The notes under the pieces: model-generated | Database searches by the model: none | Told to the model about the DNA's origin: nothing | The model's input: only the letters and a program-made list of their open reading frames with translations | Source of the DNA: Heterostelium multicystogenum | Lineage: Eukaryota; Evosea; Eumycetozoa; Acytosteliales; Acytosteliaceae | Assembly (NCBI GenBank): GCA_003667245.1 | Contig: RCNN01000311.1 | Coordinates: forward strand, 1 to 32,900 | Direction: 5' to 3' | Length of the DNA: 32,900 nt | Shown here: piece by piece, positions 30,652 through 32,900 of the stretch | Layout: each line of letters opens with the position of its first letter | Position numbering within the stretch: the first letter of the stretch is position 1 | Position numbers and translations under genes: made by a program

Positions 30652-32063
30652 TTATAATTTTCCAGTTATAACTTGCCAGATCTTATCTAGCTTAGCAACG
30701 AAACCTGTATCTCTTGACTCTTCAAGTCCTCTATATACTTTCTTCTACGCATAACCGATACGAATTCATCTTTGGAAAGATCACCATTCTTGTCTGCATC
30801 GAAAATAGCGTAGATAGTGTCAACGACCTCGGTGGATGGGTCGAATTGGCAAATAACCTTTGAAATGTAAATTTGAATTCGTGCTTGGTGAATGGTTGGT
30901 TGATTCCTTTGTAGAGATCGATAGAGAGTCCAACATCTTCAATCTTGTTCAAGAGATTGTTGAATCCGACAAACTGGTCGAATGTGATACCCTTGTTGGT
31001 GGCACTGACAGTCGATGGCAATGATTCGATTGACTTCAGGTAGTTGTTACGCATCGACACGTTGGCATATATGAAATCAAGAGGGCAAGTCTCGTTGTGA
31101 GATCTGTCCAGTGCTCTTTGGATCGTAGAGGTGGAAACTTCCAACTGGAGAATGTCACGACGTACCTATTCAACAATGACTTGAACTTCTCTAGTGACAA
31201 TGAGTTGTCACCATGCTTTCCAAAGAGATAGTCCAACCCAACCCTGTGAGAGAAGCGACTTTTGGCTGGAGCCAGTTGACTGTTTGGCAAAGGCCGATTG
31301 TTCTTGAGGATTCTGAAGATCTTGGTAAATTCGTTGACATCGATCGAGTTGTCGTGGTTGACGTCGTCGAAAATCTTGAAAGCAATATCGACACTCTTCT
31401 CAGGGATCGACAACAATGTAGAGAAGAACATAAAATTCACCGAATGAAATCAATCCATCTCCATCAATATCTGCAATCTTGAATGAAAGTGGTACATCCT
31501 TGATTTCCAAGGATTTGCCTCTGGTGGATCCTGGTCCGGATGCTCTGAATTGGTGTGGCAAGATTGCACGTACAAAAATCATCTAAAGTCATAAAGTGTT
31601 CACCTGATTTGATTTGATTTGATTGGTAAAAGTCAATATTAATATTTTAGTCGCTACTATAGGATCCAAACCAGCGGTGTGGTATGGTCGGTATGCTCGT
31701 TCATTTCATACCATTTCTTGTGATGGATGCGAATGCTTGGAATATCTTTTCTGGTGTGCTGAATTCACGAATTACGATTCTGGTAGTTGTTAATAATCTT
31801 CTCACGCCAATTTGGTTCGTGGGCAGCAGTCTCATCAGCTGCAAGAATAACCGATGAAAATGTGGCAAACAGTAGCGCAACCCAAACCCAAACCGATCCA
31901 TTTCCACTTTGTCTGGCTGTTCTCAAATGATTGATGGTTTTGTCTTTGTTGTTGTTGTGATGAAGAATATAATCTAATAGAATTAGAAGAAGAAGGAGAT
32001 GAGATTCTCAAAGATTGAGACAATCTCTTTGATGATTGTAAAATTAATCTATTTGTAAAACAT
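30652..32063 (-). CDS. MICU-type EF-hand regulator of mitochondrial calcium uptake
   Basis: MICU proteins gate the mitochondrial calcium uniporter from the intermembrane space. Start ATG 32063; the Arg/Ser/Leu-rich, acid-poor N-terminus (LILQSSKRLSQSLRISS) looks like a mitochondrial presequence, followed by a hydrophobic stretch WIGLGLGCATVCHIFIG. Then NWREKIINNYQNRIREFSTP and EKIFQAFASI, GEHFMTLDDFVRAILP, PLSFKIADIDGDGLISFGEF, FSTLLSIPEKSVDIAFKIFD and a C-terminal EF hand DADKNGDLSKDEF with RGLEESRDTGF near the end match the MICU order. Three loops look able to bind calcium: DIDGDGLISFGE, DVNHDNSIDVNE and DADKNGDLSKDE. Intron 31604-31711. About eight frame changes, e.g. A's 32057-32060, 31573-31577 and 31432-31435 (one extra each) and near 31165, 30870 and 30742 (one missing each). 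The last sets the stop at 30652-30654 rather than 30687. Confidence 0.85.
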
Positions 32064-32359
32064 TGTAGAAATCTATATTATTCTATCTATCTATATAATT
32101 AGATGAAAACTAAAACTAAATTAAAATTTATCAAAAATAAGATCTTTTGGATTCAAAAAAACAAAAACAAAAATAATTAGAGTCTTTTTCACTGATTTGA
32201 GTAGCAATCACAAAAAAATGATCATCAAACAAGGTTTTTTTTAGGAACTAAAAAAACCAAATCAAAAAAATAAAACTGGTTCGACTGGTATCATATTGTT
32301 TAGTTGTGATAAAGAATAAAACAAGGCTACCTTGACTGTTTGAATTATGAAATTTATTA
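32064..32359. other. intergenic DNA upstream of the MICU-like gene
   Basis: AT-rich, with ATCT/AGAT tetramers near 32080-32095 and A-runs; probable promoter of the MICU-like gene. No gene seen. Confidence 0.5.
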
Positions 32360-32500
32360 TTATGATAACATATATATATTTTTAATAAAGTTTGAGAAAC
32401 TGAGGCCAATAAAATTATTATTATTACTGTTATTATTATTATTATTATTATTGATTATTTTTACTATTGTTGTTGTTTTGTTGATTTCTAACAAACTCAT
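32360..32500 (-). CDS. doubtful short Asn-rich reading frame
   Basis: From ATG 32500 a 46-residue frame starts MSLLEINKTTTIVKIIN, runs through an Asn tract (AAT microsatellite on the minus strand, TTA on plus at 32415-32453) and ends FIGLSFSNFIKNIYMLS at TAA 32360-32362. Such N-rich starts are common in dictyostelid proteins, so it might be a small protein or a first exon, but the frame could also be produced by the repeat. No homology is claimed. Confidence 0.2.
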   Translation of the reverse strand: MSLLEINKTTTIVKIINNNNNNNNSNNNNFIGLSFSNFIKNIYMLS

Positions 32501-32900
32501 TATTAATATAATTTGAAATTTTGGGAGACGTTGGTTATTGGATTGGTGGGGTTTGGTAAGTAATGAATGACTGATGAAGATTTGTTTAGTTGGCGAGTGA
32601 GTGAGTGAGCGAAATAAAAATAAAAACACTTGTTTGTTGAAAAGGGGTAGTTTGGATTGGCGATGTGAAGGCAAATGATAGCTATAGATTAAAATTAACT
32701 CTATTATAATCCATCTTTCCACATTTCTTTTTTCGATTGGAAAGTTAGTTGAGTTTGACTGCTGGATAATGTGTGCTGTTGATGCTTGGTTGATGTACTG
32801 ATTATATTTTGGTTGGTTGTATGCTTTTTTGTATTTTCTTTTTTTAATATTTCTTTCTTTATTTCCCTTAAAGTGTATATACTATCTTGTAAGTGATAAC
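32501..32900. other. intergenic DNA to window end
   Basis: G/T-rich on the plus strand (TTGGTT and GAGTGAGTGAG blocks near 32590-32610 and 32750-32820) with T-runs toward the end. An open minus-strand stretch (32501-32722) is upstream of the Asn-rich frame and lacks coding character. Nothing else supported. Confidence 0.4.

Overview
This is nuclear DNA of a dictyostelid social amoeba (Amoebozoa); the species cannot be told from the window. The evidence is very AT-rich intergenic DNA, short AT-rich GT..AG introns (about 50-120 bases, one of 263), long CAA/CAG (Gln) and AAT (Asn) tracts inside coding regions, TAA and TTG microsatellites, and ankyrin-type proteins carrying the repeated signature NRTEGCT that I associate with dictyostelids. 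I see no prokaryotic features, transposons or CRISPR.

Layout. 342-3636 (+): Gln-rich LIM-domain-binding/SEUSS-type transcriptional co-regulator. 3702-5414 (-) and 5916-7166 (-): two ankyrin-family proteins. 7438-9524 (-): organellar TypA/BipA translational GTPase with a mitochondrial-type leader. 9795-10546 (-): sigma-like glutathione S-transferase. 11680-12427 and 12596-13349 (-): tandem DNA-3-methyladenine glycosylase I genes. 14014-14979 (-): four-exon Rac/Rho GTPase. 17250-19266 (+): third ankyrin protein. 19342-20094 (-): possible decayed or frameshifted Cys-rich gene. 20095-23514: mostly empty AT-rich DNA. 23515-24927 (+): RGS-domain protein whose RGS fold is split by a long Ser/Asn insertion. 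25359-26670 (-): unknown low-complexity protein. 27047-28023 (+): one small unknown gene and a second set of coding segments. 28246-30053 (-): membrane-anchored M14 carboxypeptidase. 30652-32063 (-): MICU-type mitochondrial calcium-uptake regulator. 32360-32500 (-): a doubtful short Asn-rich reading frame.

The genes form no operon or pathway; this is ordinary amoeba gene order. Themes recur: mitochondrion (TypA, MICU), signalling (Rac, RGS), alkylation or xenobiotic defence (tandem Tag genes, GST) and a dispersed ankyrin family.

The most striking property of the sequence is that most longer genes change reading frame one or more times, usually by one extra base in a short homopolymer, while conserved protein motifs continue on both sides. 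I read these as base-calling errors in the assembly rather than pseudogenes, and gene coordinates below span the interruptions. The best biological leads are the loss of the base-recognition glutamate in one Tag copy, the split RGS domain, the three-loop MICU protein, and the unassigned coding segments at 27.4-28.0 kb and 19.3-20.1 kb.
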